Under the pieces are notes generated by a model. The model did no database searches and was not told the origin of the DNA. It saw only the letters and a program-made list of their open reading frames with translations. From contig CANJKA010000016.1 of the NCBI GenBank assembly GCA_947474675.1, positions 1 through 46,112 of the forward strand: a stretch of DNA of 46,112 bases, in the 5' to 3' direction. This document shows, piece by piece, positions 19,038-27,910 of this stretch; positions within the stretch are counted from its first letter, which is position 1; every line of letters begins with the position of its first letter. The position numbers were made by a program, and so were the translations under genes. This DNA comes from Flavobacteriales bacterium. Lineage in GTDB: Bacteria > Bacteroidota > Bacteroidia > Flavobacteriales_D > Crocinitomicaceae.

Positions 19038-20195
19038 TTACTTTAAAGCTTGTTCAACATCATTCCAGATATCTTCTAAAGTTTCTAATCCAATAGACAA
19101 ACGAATTAATCCATCTGAAATTCCTACCTCTGCTCTTTGAGCTGGAGTTAATTTAGAATGAGTAGTAGAAGCAGGATGTGTCGCAATACTTCTTGTATCT
19201 CCCAAATTTGCAGTTAATGAAAATAGTTTCAATTTATCTAAAAATGCTCGTCCAGTTTCCAATCCTCCTTCGATTTCAAACGTCACTATTCCGCCTCCTA
19301 ATTTCATTTGCTTTTTAGCAATTTCATATTGGGGATGACTTTCTAAATGAGGATATTTCACCCATTTAACTTGATTGTTTTCTTCTAATTTTTTAGCAAT
19401 ACTTAATGCGTTAGAAGAATGCTTTTCCATTCTTAAAGGAAGTAATTCAATAGATTTTGATAGTATCCAAGCATTAAAAGGACTTAAACATGGTCCCGTT
19501 TGTTTTGCAAAAGCTTCAACTTTTTTTATAATCTCTTTGGTGGATAAAATAATCCCTCCCAAAGTTCTCCCTTGGCCATCAATATATTTTGTCGCTGAAT
19601 GAATAACGATATCAGCACCAAACAAAATAGGTTGTTGTAAAATTGGAGTTGCAAAACAATTATCAACTACTAACAAAACGTTTTTCTTTTTACAAATAGT
19701 TGCTAATCTCTCTAAATCGATAATATCTAATCCTGGATTAGAAGGCGTTTCAATGTAAACGATTTTAGTATTTTCTTGGATAGCACTTTCATACACTTCA
19801 TATTGATCAAAATCAACATACGTCGAAGTAATATTCCACTTTGGTAAAAATTCAGTTAATAATCTATGTGTAGACCCAAAAACAGAGCGACAAGAAACGA
19901 TGTGATCACCCGCACTTAACAAAGAAGCGAATACAGTATAAACAGCAGCCATTCCTGAAGCAGCAGCCCATCCATCTTCAGATTTTTCTAACGCACACAT
20001 TTTATCAATCAATTCCTGAACATTTGGATTTGAATAACGAGAATAAATATTACCTTCTTTTTCTTCTGCAAACAAAGCTCTCATTTCTTCTGCATCATCG
20101 AAAGCATAACTACTTGTTAAATAAAGTGGTACTGAATGTTCTTTGTACTGAGATCTTTCAGTTTGAATACGAATTGCCTGTGTTTCTTGATTCAT
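19038..20195 (-). CDS. metZ: O-acylhomoserine sulfhydrylase (MetZ-type, Cys/Met metabolism PLP enzyme)
   Basis: 385 residues of the trans-sulfuration family. The PLP-binding Lys203 lies in SATKYIDGQGR; YSRYSNPN (51-58) and the GMAA loop (81-84) contribute to the cofactor site; DNCFATP (178-184) supplies the Asp that contacts the pyridine nitrogen. The C-terminal SLGD-like segment reads TANLGDTRSIATHPASTTH. Last gene of the operon after metX, hom and osmC, it should make homocysteine from O-acylhomoserine and sulfide. Similarity favours the O-succinylhomoserine sulfhydrylase subgroup, but with metX upstream the acyl group is more likely acetyl. Confidence 0.9.
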   Translation of the reverse strand: MNQETQAIRIQTERSQYKEHSVPLYLTSSYAFDDAEEMRALFAEEKEGNIYSRYSNPNVQELIDKMCALEKSEDGWAAASGMAAVYTVFASLLSAGDHIVSCRSVFGSTHRLLTEFLPKWNITSTYVDFDQYEVYESAIQENTKIVYIETPSNPGLDIIDLERLATICKKKNVLLVVDNCFATPILQQPILFGADIVIHSATKYIDGQGRTLGGIILSTKEIIKKVEAFAKQTGPCLSPFNAWILSKSIELLPLRMEKHSSNALSIAKKLEENNQVKWVKYPHLESHPQYEIAKKQMKLGGGIVTFEIEGGLETGRAFLDKLKLFSLTANLGDTRSIATHPASTTHSKLTPAQRAEVGISDGLIRLSIGLETLEDIWNDVEQALK

Positions 20196-20207
20196 TAATT
20201 TATTTTT

Positions 20208-20618
20208 TTAAATGTATTTAATTTCGTGGATCACTTTCACATCTTTGCTTAAAGAAGCAGAAACTGAACAATATTTTTCTAATGTAAGTGTGATCGCTCT
20301 CTCCAGCTTATCTTGAGGGACTTCTGAATTAACTTCAAAAATTAATTTAACCTCTTCAAAATATGCAGGAACACTTTCTGCCCTAATTGTTTCAATTTTA
20401 ATTCCAAATTTAGTTGGTTCAATTCGTTGCTTTTTTAAGATCAATAAAACGTCTATAGATGCACAACCTGCTAATGAACCTGCTAATAATTCCATAGGTC
20501 TTAACCCTTTCCCTTTCCCTCCAATTGCTGGACCAGCATCAATTCCACAAACTACACCTTCTTCGTTCCTTAATTCAAAAACGAAAGGTTCTTCAACTCT
20601 AATTAATTCCAGACTCAT
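20208..20618 (-). CDS. OsmC/Ohr-family protein
   Basis: 136 residues, the usual OsmC length. Two cysteines, Cys52 in GSLAGCASIDVL and Cys117 in EKYCSVSASL, stand where the peroxidatic and resolving cysteines of OsmC proteins are found. GGKGKGLRPMELLAGSLAGC is the standard first helix region. It lies 12 bases before metZ and 21 bases after hom, inside the methionine operon, which suggests a link to sulfur metabolism (persulfide, peroxide or thioester handling) rather than general osmotic stress; that link is inference. Confidence 0.85.
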   Translation of the reverse strand: MSLELIRVEEPFVFELRNEEGVVCGIDAGPAIGGKGKGLRPMELLAGSLAGCASIDVLLILKKQRIEPTKFGIKIETIRAESVPAYFEEVKLIFEVNSEVPQDKLERAITLTLEKYCSVSASLSKDVKVIHEIKYI

Positions 20619-20639
20619 AATTGATGTTTGATTTTAAAA

Positions 20640-21884
20640 TTAAAATTCACTCACAACAAATTTACTCTTATTTACCACTTTATCAAATTCATTTTCATCT
20701 GCAAATGGCTCTGGTAAAACGGCGAAAAACAATTTTGATAAGTTATTAAAATCATTTGATTTTAGATCACTAAACTTTACCCAACCTGTTTGGTAACTAT
20801 AGTTTGAACTTTGGAATACCTCATCAATTTTGTAAAAAGGAATGTCATTTATAATTTCAAGTGATTCTGAAGCTAAATATATTTTCAAAAAGAAATCATC
20901 TGTATATTCTGGAGTTGCATCTTTAATTGCTTTTCTATATTCATATTGATAATCAAATTGAATGGCAGAAATATCAGAAAGAACCGCACTTGCCGTTGGA
21001 AAACTTCCAGCTCCTTTACCATAAAATAGCTGTTTATCAGAAAATGATGCTTCAACAATAACCGCATTGAACTCATTATCTACTTGATAAGCTGAGTGAT
21101 CATTTTTAATAAAATGAGGAGCTACAAATCCAACAATTTTATTTCCAACTTTTTCAGATCGAGCAAATAATTTAATTCTATACCCCTTTTCAGAAGCATA
21201 TGAAACATCTTGTGGTTTAACTTGACGAATTCCATAATTAAATAAATTGTCAGGATTAACTGAAGTTCCAAAAGCATGCTTAATCAATAAAGTTAATTTA
21301 TACTTTGAATCAAATCCATCTACATCCAAAGTTGGATCTAATTCTGCAAATCCTAATTCCTGAGCTTTAGCCAATGCGTCATCATAAGAAACTCCGTAAT
21401 TTGCTTGAGTCAATATATAATTTGTTGTTCCATTTACAATTCCTTGTACAGAAGAAAGTGAATCATTGTTATAATATTCTTCTAAATTTCTAATAATTGG
21501 AATAGAACCTCCGACTGAAGCTTCATATAAAAAAGAAACCTTGTTCTCTTTTGCTAATTGAATTAACTCATCTAAATGTTCAGCGATTAATTTTTTATTC
21601 GCCGAAACAACATGCTTCCCTTTCGACAATGCTTCACGGACAATTAATAATGCCTCATCGCTATTATTAATTAATTCAACCACCAAATTGATTTCTGAAT
21701 CATTTAATATTTCACTTGCTTCGTAACCAATAATTTCGGAACCTAAAGACCTTTTCTTTGATTTATCTTTGACTACAATTCTTTTAATTTTTGCATCTAA
21801 TAAATTGGATTGATTTAACACTTCATATAGACCTGTTCCTACACATCCAAAACCAAATAATCCTATTGTCAATTTTTTTCTCAT
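20640..21884 (-). CDS. hom: Homoserine dehydrogenase
   Basis: 414 residues. An N-terminal Rossmann motif (IGLFGFGCVGTGLYEVL, 7-23), then SANKKLIAEH (94-103) and the signature GFAELDPTLDVDGFDSKYKL (178-197) with Lys194/Lys196 as catalytic candidates. GTTNYIL (152-158) is also family-typical. It reduces aspartate semialdehyde to homoserine. It is shorter than the 430-residue ACT-containing enzymes, and the last 90 residues do not show a clear ACT motif. It lies 58 bases after metX, across a small palindrome. Confidence 0.92.
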   Translation of the reverse strand: MRKKLTIGLFGFGCVGTGLYEVLNQSNLLDAKIKRIVVKDKSKKRSLGSEIIGYEASEILNDSEINLVVELINNSDEALLIVREALSKGKHVVSANKKLIAEHLDELIQLAKENKVSFLYEASVGGSIPIIRNLEEYYNNDSLSSVQGIVNGTTNYILTQANYGVSYDDALAKAQELGFAELDPTLDVDGFDSKYKLTLLIKHAFGTSVNPDNLFNYGIRQVKPQDVSYASEKGYRIKLFARSEKVGNKIVGFVAPHFIKNDHSAYQVDNEFNAVIVEASFSDKQLFYGKGAGSFPTASAVLSDISAIQFDYQYEYRKAIKDATPEYTDDFFLKIYLASESLEIINDIPFYKIDEVFQSSNYSYQTGWVKFSDLKSNDFNNLSKLFFAVLPEPFADENEFDKVVNKSKFVVSEF

Positions 21885-21908
21885 TTTTGTTTTTTTATTT
21901 TGTTATTT

Positions 21909-21926
21909 GACGGATTGAAATCCGTC
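21909..21926. repeat. Short palindrome between metX and hom
   Basis: GACGGATT at 21909-21916 pairs with AATCCGTC at 21919-21926 (two-base loop); CCCTACA follows. It looks like a REP-type unit inserted in the operon. Next to it, TTGCAAATTAA-like sequence at the metX end is partly duplicated (GCAA at 21936-21939 and 21950-21953). Confidence 0.6.
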
Positions 21927-21942
21927 CCTACATTTGCAATTT

Positions 21943-23073
21943 TTAATTTGCAATCTTCTTAAACGTTGTTGGTAAATGTTTTTTGAATTGATTGTATAAA
22001 AAATCACTTATTATTTTATTTAATTGCTCATTTTCAACCAGAAATCCATCATGCCCAAAATCAGATGAAATTGTTGCAAATTCAGAAAATGGGATATTAT
22101 TTTTTAAAAACAATTGTTCTGACACAGGAAATAAAGCATCGGAATCAATTCCCACAACCAATGTTTTAGCCTCAATTTGCTTTAAAGCATTTTCTATCGA
22201 ATACCGACCTCTTCCAACATTGTGTGAATCCATTGCTTTACTCAATGTAATATAAGAATATGCGTTAAAACGATTTGCCAATTTCTGTCCTTGATAAGTT
22301 TGGTAGGAACTTGCTTTAAAATTATCCACTATATCATTCTCTTCATTCGATTGAGTTTTACCATATCCTGAATAAGATCGGTAGCTTAACATTGCTATAC
22401 TTCTTGCAACTGCTAAACCGTTTTTCGCATCATCAATTGATCCTTTACCATATGTTGGGTCGCCATAAATCGCTAATCGTTGAGATTCATTAAATGCAAT
22501 TCCATAAGTAGAATGTCGAGCATTAGTAGCAATTAAAATTAAATTTTCGATCACCTCAGGTTGCTCAATTGACCATTCTAGTGCTTGTTGTCCACCTAAT
22601 GAAGCACCAATCAAAGTGTTAATTTTAGAAATCCCTAAATGAACTCTTAACAATTCATGAGCTCGAGCCATATCTCTAGGAGTAATTAATGGAAAGTCAT
22701 TGAGATAAATATTCCCCTCTACGTTTAAACTATCTGGTCCTGTTGTACCATAGGAAGAACCTATCACATTTGCACAAACAATAAAATAATCTTTCGGATT
22801 AAATAGTTCATCTTCACCAAAAAGACCTTTCCACCAATCAAAAACATCACTATTTCCTGTTAATGCGTGACACGCCCATATAACTTTACTTTTCCCTGGA
22901 ACAAAACATCCATATGTATGAAAAGTAATTTTAAGATCATTGATAACCTTTTTTCCTTCAGTTATAAAAGGAGTTTCGAGCGTGTATAACTGTGGATTCA
23001 TAGAAATATTTTTTACTTCCGATAAAATCGAAACCGTTTTTTTTGAGATAAATATATTTTGATTGAAAGACAT
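21943..23073 (-). CDS. metX: Homoserine O-acetyltransferase
   Basis: 376 residues of the alpha/beta-hydrolase acyltransferase family. Nucleophile Ser158 is in GASLGGQQALEW, Asp310/312 in VVGIDSDALFPV and His341 in FGHDGFL. The HALTGNSD oxyanion segment and YGTTGPDSLN follow the MetX pattern. Met1 (23073) adds 24 residues that MetX proteins usually lack; Met25 at 23001 (MNPQLYTLETPF) is a possible alternative start. It is the first structural gene behind a SAM-I riboswitch and a Cys-rich leader ORF, and is followed by hom, osmC and metZ. Confidence 0.93.
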   Translation of the reverse strand: MSFNQNIFISKKTVSILSEVKNISMNPQLYTLETPFITEGKKVINDLKITFHTYGCFVPGKSKVIWACHALTGNSDVFDWWKGLFGEDELFNPKDYFIVCANVIGSSYGTTGPDSLNVEGNIYLNDFPLITPRDMARAHELLRVHLGISKINTLIGASLGGQQALEWSIEQPEVIENLILIATNARHSTYGIAFNESQRLAIYGDPTYGKGSIDDAKNGLAVARSIAMLSYRSYSGYGKTQSNEENDIVDNFKASSYQTYQGQKLANRFNAYSYITLSKAMDSHNVGRGRYSIENALKQIEAKTLVVGIDSDALFPVSEQLFLKNNIPFSEFATISSDFGHDGFLVENEQLNKIISDFLYNQFKKHLPTTFKKIAN

Positions 23074-23131
23074 ACTTTGAAATTTAAAATGTGAACAAAT
23101 GTTAGAAATTACTTAAGGACTTTTTTAAGCA

Positions 23132-23257
23132 TTAACACATGACGCAACAAAACAAAGGACGAATATTAAAAAGCAAGCTAATTATTCCAAAGAATAAAGC
23201 TGATTTTTTTAAAAATTTAATAAATGAGAATGCGGTACTACTTTTAATTGTTTCCAT
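23132..23257 (-). CDS. 41-residue leader peptide ending CCVMC, between SAM riboswitch and metX
   Basis: The ORF runs from ATG at 23257 to TAA at 23132 and encodes METIKSSTAF, a basic/hydrophobic middle (KFLKKSALFFGIISLLF) and NIRPLFCCVMC. Three of the last five codons are Cys and one is Met. ATTAAAA directly precedes the ATG, a plausible Bacteroidota initiation context, and sits next to the 3' strand of riboswitch helix P1. The position, at the end of a riboswitch and 58 bases before metX, suits a leader peptide whose translation reports cysteine (or methionine) supply. Cys-rich attenuator ORFs are established in mycobacteria; a role here is inference. Confidence 0.6.
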   Translation of the reverse strand: METIKSSTAFSFIKFLKKSALFFGIISLLFNIRPLFCCVMC

Positions 23258-23264
23258 TTTTAAT

Positions 23265-23391
23265 AATTTATATTCTCCCGTACATTCGGGATCAGGAATT
23301 GGCACCGGTTTTCCAATCCCAAATACATGGGACTTTAAGTTGGTTGCCAGAGGATCATTGAGCCAGTCTCTAACCTCTTCTTTATAAAATT
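23265..23391 (-). ncRNA. SAM-I (S-box) riboswitch
   Basis: Read on the minus strand: P1 5' strand AATTTTATA (23383-23391), AAGAAGAGG, P2 with AGAGG/CCTCT around GACTGGCTCAATGAT, the invariant CUGGCAACC, P3 with CCCA/TGGG, the signature GGTGCCAATTCCTGA, P4 CCCG...CGGG (23277-23290), and P1 3' strand TATAAATT (23265-23272). These are the conserved SAM-I elements (Rfam RF00162 type). It lies upstream of metX in a methionine operon, the expected target. No strong intrinsic terminator follows, so control may act on translation of the leader ORF next to P1. Confidence 0.92.
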
Positions 23392-23419
23392 TTAAATCCA
23401 CCGCTGTGGAAGTGATGTG

Positions 23420-23452
23420 CAAAGGTTCAGTAATTAATTTAATATTTCCAAA
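23420..23452 (-). promoter_or_regulatory. Promoter of the methionine operon
   Basis: On the minus strand TTTG (23449-23452), a 21-base spacer, then AACCTTTG (23420-23427), close to the TTTG-N-TAnnTTTG consensus. Transcription would begin about 25 bases before the riboswitch. A small hairpin (TCCAC/GTGGA, about 23397-23410) lies between. Confidence 0.6.
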
Positions 23453-23521
23453 TTTATTTTAAATTGTTTTTAAATTTCATCAATAAAGTACTGGAAATGA
23501 TCAATTAAAATATTTATTGAA

Positions 23522-26500
23522 TCATTTTAACAGTTGTAATTCTGATAATAAAACTTTACAGATGGAAAAAAACTCATCTAATTTTGGTTTCAATCCTTCA
23601 ACAGAATGATCGTTAGCGATACTACTTTCTATTTCATAAATCAATTCTTGACCTCTTGAAACACCAAAAATAGTGATTGAAGCTTTTACTTTATGAATTT
23701 CTTTTTTAAGTTTATCTGCATCTTTTGAGGAAAATAAATTTGTAATTATTTTTAAAGATTTTGGTAATTCAACGCTAACAATTTCAACCAACTCTCTAAT
23801 AAAAACAGAATCTCCATTCGTCACCTTATCTAAATAATGAAAATTAATTATTCCCGTATTAATATGCTCTTTTTTTAATCGAACAGGCTCTTCTTCTCTC
23901 TTTTTTAAATAGACATCATTTTTCTTACTTTGATTATGCCAAATAAACATTTCTTGAAGTAAAACATCTTCTTCGATAGGTTTTGGAACAAACGCATTCA
24001 TTCCAACTTTTAAACATTTTTCTTTCTCTGAATTATTCGCATGTGCACTTAAAGCAATAATAGGAGTTCTGGATTTACTCCCCATAAATTCTCTAATATA
24101 TTTTGCTGTTTCATACCCATCCATTTCTGGCATCTGAAGATCCATCAAAATTATATCATAGTCAGATTCTTTTATTTTTTCAATTGCATTTTTACCATTT
24201 ACAGCAAAATCTAACTGACAATTCCATTTATTAAATATTTTTTTTGCTAATAATTGATTAATTAACAAATCTTCAACCATTAAAATATTTTGAGTTACTA
24301 AAAAATTGTGATTAATTTCTTCTTTAGGCAAAATAACGTCTACTTTTTTCTTATCTAAATCTTGTTTTTTATAGGTTAATGAAAACGAAAACTTACTTCC
24401 TTTTCCAATTTTACTTTGAACATTTATTGTGCCTCCTTGAAGTTCGATTATTTTTTTGGTAATCGTTAAACCTAAGCCAGACCCCCCATATTTTCTAGTA
24501 GTGTCATTCGAGGCTTGATTAAAACTTTCAAAAATGGAATCAATTTTATCAGCTTCAATACCAATTCCTGAATCTGTTACATTAAAAATAATTTCAATAA
24601 ATTCTTTGTTTTCATTGATTAATTTAGATTCAACTTTCACAGAACCTTTTTCAGTAAACTTAATGGCGTTTCCAACAAGATTTATTAATATTTGATTTAA
24701 ACGAGTTGGATCTCCAATCAATTTATCTTCGATTTTAGGATCTATACGATAAAACAAAGAAAGCTTCTTTTCTTCCGCTTTGATTTGCATTAAATTCAAC
24801 GTATTTTTCAACGAATGAGCTAAACTAAAATCTGTTTTTTCAAAAACCATTTTATTTGCATCAATCTTAGAAAAGTCGAGGATATCATTGACAATTACCA
24901 ATAAATTTTTTCCCGAAAAATCAATTGCTTGCATCATCTCCATTTGATCTTTATCTAACTTAGATTCTTTCAAATAACGCGTAAAACCGACAATAGCATT
25001 CAATGGTGTTCGAATTTCATGGCTCATATTAGACAAGAAGTTTTGCTTAATACTCAATAATTCTTCAGCCTCCTCTTTTGCTTTGATCAATGCTTCTTCA
25101 GTATATTTTCTATCTGTAATATCCTGCATCGTTCCTAACATGTGAGTTGGAACACCATTCTCATCAAATTGAAATTCACCTAAAACAGTCACCCAACGTT
25201 CAGCACTATCGTTTTGTCGAATGATTTTAAAACTTACATCAAACCGTTTTTTATTGTTGAGTTTTTTCTCTTTTAATACCTCCTTAAAAACATTAAACAC
25301 ATTCCCGCTATGATCTGGTGAAATTAACTTAATCCAATTTTTAACATCTTTCAAGTAATTTTTTCTAATACCAAAAATCTGATCAAATACGGCAGAGCTT
25401 TTCCAAGTACCGGTCACTAAATCAATAATATAATTTCCAATTCGAGCTACATTTTGAGCCTCTAATAGAATCCTTGACCGTTCGATTAGAGCCAATTCTA
25501 GCAATCTTTTTTCTTCAGATTCATAACAAACTGAAATAATACTAGAAATAGAAGTAATAAAAACATTTTCTTCTTGCGACCAAAGTCTTTTCGCTCCAAC
25601 ATGAGAAAGACTAACTACCCCAAACAATTCATTTTTCTTCATAATAGGGACAACCAACATCGAAGAAACCCCTATTGGTTTTAAATAATCCTCTAAAATT
25701 TCATTTGCAAAAGGATCATTATAAACATCATTTATCATCAACGATTTCATTTGAACGATATCATTCTGAATTTTAAAATAGTTTGGATAATCTTTTTGAT
25801 ATAAATTCATGGATGGTAAAAATTCATCCATGCTTAATTGATAAATACATTTACTTGTTAAAAGACTTCTTTTTTTCTCAAACACCCAGATACTAACTCT
25901 TTCTGTATTCGTAAGTATAGATGTTTCCTTCATTATTTTTTTTAATTTTTCATCAAAACTAAATTCACTTCCTAAGCAACTTAATTTTAATAAATTTTCT
26001 TGTTGAATTAACAAGTTACTCGCTCTAGATAATTCTTTTTCAATCGCTAATTTACTTTCAGTTATATCCGATTTAACTCCGTCTATTCTAACTGAGTTAC
26101 CTTCTTCATCTTTAATTAATAATTCCTTTGACTGCACCCATTTAATTTCATTTGATTTTGTAATAATTCGATATTGTGAATGACAATAACCGTATTTATT
26201 AAAAAAAATAAGCGCATTAGTATAAATAATTTTATCTTCCGGATGAATTATACTAACAATAAGTGATGGATTATCAATAACTTCTATCTTTGAATATCCA
26301 GTTAATTTTTCGAAAGCTGGATTAACAAAAAAAACAAAACTATAATCTATAGATGATGACCAAATAGCGTCATTTAAAGAATTTATAATACTATTAAAAA
26401 AAACTTTTGAAAAAGCGGAAGGTATTTCATTTTCTAAAGAAAAATTAAGTTGCTTAACAATTGAATTTGCAGTAACCTCTTTAATTATTTTATTTTTTTT

Positions 26501-26659
26501 ATCAGAAACATCAATACTATTGGATTGAAAAACAGATAAATTCTCATAAATTAATTCAAGTTTTTTAGCATCTCTCGAATCTAGATCAGAAATATTTTTA
26601 CTTGCAATTGTCTTACTGTATTCCAACAACTTATCTACTATGCTCTCCAATTCACTCAT
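23522..26659 (-). CDS. Hybrid sensor histidine kinase (PAS-GAF-PAS-HisKA-HATPase-REC-Hpt)
   Basis: 1045 residues, no signal peptide or membrane segment, so it senses in the cytoplasm. PAS with PAC at about 90-205, GAF at about 225-385 (SMLVVPIMKKNELFGVVSL), second PAS at about 395-525, HisKA with His547 in NMSHEIRTPLN, HATPase with DSGIG (696-700) and GSGLGL (726-731), receiver with Asp840 in ILMDLQMPEMDG and Lys893, and Hpt with His989 in EIHKVKASITIFG. All four phosphorelay residues are present, so phosphate can travel His-Asp-His within one protein to an unlinked regulator. No regulator gene is adjacent. Confidence 0.93.
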   Translation of the reverse strand: MSELESIVDKLLEYSKTIASKNISDLDSRDAKKLELIYENLSVFQSNSIDVSDKKNKIIKEVTANSIVKQLNFSLENEIPSAFSKVFFNSIINSLNDAIWSSSIDYSFVFFVNPAFEKLTGYSKIEVIDNPSLIVSIIHPEDKIIYTNALIFFNKYGYCHSQYRIITKSNEIKWVQSKELLIKDEEGNSVRIDGVKSDITESKLAIEKELSRASNLLIQQENLLKLSCLGSEFSFDEKLKKIMKETSILTNTERVSIWVFEKKRSLLTSKCIYQLSMDEFLPSMNLYQKDYPNYFKIQNDIVQMKSLMINDVYNDPFANEILEDYLKPIGVSSMLVVPIMKKNELFGVVSLSHVGAKRLWSQEENVFITSISSIISVCYESEEKRLLELALIERSRILLEAQNVARIGNYIIDLVTGTWKSSAVFDQIFGIRKNYLKDVKNWIKLISPDHSGNVFNVFKEVLKEKKLNNKKRFDVSFKIIRQNDSAERWVTVLGEFQFDENGVPTHMLGTMQDITDRKYTEEALIKAKEEAEELLSIKQNFLSNMSHEIRTPLNAIVGFTRYLKESKLDKDQMEMMQAIDFSGKNLLVIVNDILDFSKIDANKMVFEKTDFSLAHSLKNTLNLMQIKAEEKKLSLFYRIDPKIEDKLIGDPTRLNQILINLVGNAIKFTEKGSVKVESKLINENKEFIEIIFNVTDSGIGIEADKIDSIFESFNQASNDTTRKYGGSGLGLTITKKIIELQGGTINVQSKIGKGSKFSFSLTYKKQDLDKKKVDVILPKEEINHNFLVTQNILMVEDLLINQLLAKKIFNKWNCQLDFAVNGKNAIEKIKESDYDIILMDLQMPEMDGYETAKYIREFMGSKSRTPIIALSAHANNSEKEKCLKVGMNAFVPKPIEEDVLLQEMFIWHNQSKKNDVYLKKREEEPVRLKKEHINTGIINFHYLDKVTNGDSVFIRELVEIVSVELPKSLKIITNLFSSKDADKLKKEIHKVKASITIFGVSRGQELIYEIESSIANDHSVEGLKPKLDEFFSICKVLLSELQLLK

Positions 26660-26828
26660 TCAATTGATTTTTGTACGTAGTATAAACTCTATTCTTAAAT
26701 TAGAATAGTTAATACTAATATAAACATCTTAATGAAATAACTATTAAATTAAACTAAAAAATATTCATTTTTTTTAGAAAACCACCATTTTTTATTCTAT
26801 TTTTAGTGTCAAATTAATTATAAGCATC

Positions 26829-27020
26829 ATGGGTAAAGGAATTGTAAAGTTTTTCAATGAAACAAAAGGTTTTGGTTTCATCAAAGAAGAAGGGTCTGAA
26901 ACTGAGTATTTTGTACACGTATCAGGACTAATCAATAAAATCAAAGATAACGATGAAGTAACATTCGATCTTGAGGATGGTAAAAAAGGTGTAAATGCTG
27001 TAAATGTAAAGATTGCATAA
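26829..27020 (+). CDS. Cold-shock domain protein (CspA family)
   Basis: 63 residues forming one five-strand CSD. RNP1 is KGFGFI (13-18) and RNP2 is EYFVHVSGL, slightly divergent from the usual VFVHFSAI. VNAVNV ends the domain. Such proteins bind single-stranded RNA and DNA as chaperones. The gene is monocistronic, with a long AT-rich leader and a strong terminator just after it. Confidence 0.93.
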   Translation: MGKGIVKFFNETKGFGFIKEEGSETEYFVHVSGLINKIKDNDEVTFDLEDGKKGVNAVNVKIA

Positions 27021-27045
27021 TCATTATTCTCATTTCATTTTTTAA

Positions 27046-27073
27046 GAAAAGTCTCGAATTATCGAGACTTTTC
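27046..27073 (+). terminator. Rho-independent terminator of the cold-shock gene
   Basis: Perfect 12-base stem (27046-27057 with 27062-27073, core AAGTCTCGA), four-base loop ATTA, then T7 (27074-27080). Confidence 0.9.
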
Positions 27074-27146
27074 TTTTTTTTAGTACTTTTTAATAAATAA
27101 TTCATCATCTTTAGTAAATGAGTGCTAATCTTTCCAAAGTAAATCT

Positions 27147-27154
27147 TATTTTTG
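27147..27154 (+). promoter_or_regulatory. Probable -7 box of gldF
   Basis: TATTTTTG 22 bases upstream of the gldF ATG fits TAnnTTTG; no -33 TTG at standard spacing. Confidence 0.4.
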
Positions 27155-27176
27155 ATCTCTATTATTAAAACAAAGC

Positions 27177-27908
27177 ATGAAAGCACTTTATTTAAAAGAA
27201 ATCAGAAGCTTCTTAAGTTCAATCATAGGATATATTTTTATCCTTATATATTTGATTGCTTCAGGATTATTTCATTGGATTATCTCTTATGACACTAATT
27301 TACTGGAAGGTTCTGAAACGGATTTGATTCCTTTTTTCAATTTATCTCCAATGATTTTTTTGATTTTAATTCCTGCAATTACTATGAGATCAATTGCTGA
27401 AGAAAGAAGAACTGGTACAATTGAATTACTATTTACTCGCCCAATTTCAGATTTACAAATATTGCTTGCAAAATATTTCGCTAGTGTTACGCTTTTAATA
27501 ATTGCTTTAATTCCCACTATAGTATATTACATTTCAATGTATAATCTAGGAAACCCTGTAGGAATTATTGATACTGGAGCTACAATTACTTCATATATTG
27601 GATTAATTCTTTTGGGAGCAACTTTTGTTGCAATTGGAATTTTCTCTTCATCACTAACAAATAGTCAAATTGTAGCTTTTATTTTAGGTATGTTCTTATG
27701 TTGGATATTTTTTAGTGGTTTAACTTTAATAGGTTCATTTAATTTAATGGGAAGTTTTGATTCCGTTTTACAATATTGCGGAATGTCATCCCACTATGAT
27801 TCAATTAAAAAAGGTGTTATTGATTCGAGTGATATAGTATATTTCATTTCAATCATAATTCTATTTATGTATTCTGCATTAACAGTAATTAAAACATTAA
27901 AAAAATAA
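27177..27908 (+). CDS. gldF: Gliding-motility ABC transporter permease GldF
   Basis: 243 residues with six hydrophobic segments in ABC-2 permease layout. The coupling region MRSIAEERRTGTIELLFTRPIS is the family signature. Followed two bases later by gldG, the usual gene pair. With the ATPase GldA (not in this window) it forms an ABC complex linked genetically to gliding and T9SS function in Flavobacterium johnsoniae. Confidence 0.95.
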   Translation: MKALYLKEIRSFLSSIIGYIFILIYLIASGLFHWIISYDTNLLEGSETDLIPFFNLSPMIFLILIPAITMRSIAEERRTGTIELLFTRPISDLQILLAKYFASVTLLIIALIPTIVYYISMYNLGNPVGIIDTGATITSYIGLILLGATFVAIGIFSSSLTNSQIVAFILGMFLCWIFFSGLTLIGSFNLMGSFDSVLQYCGMSSHYDSIKKGVIDSSDIVYFISIIILFMYSALTVIKTLKK

Positions 27909-27910
27909 GT

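Noticed and set aside
23132..23422. A 96-codon open frame through the SAM riboswitch
   Set aside because: Its first 55 codons are the structured riboswitch RNA; only the last 41 codons from the ATG at 23257 are a plausible ORF.
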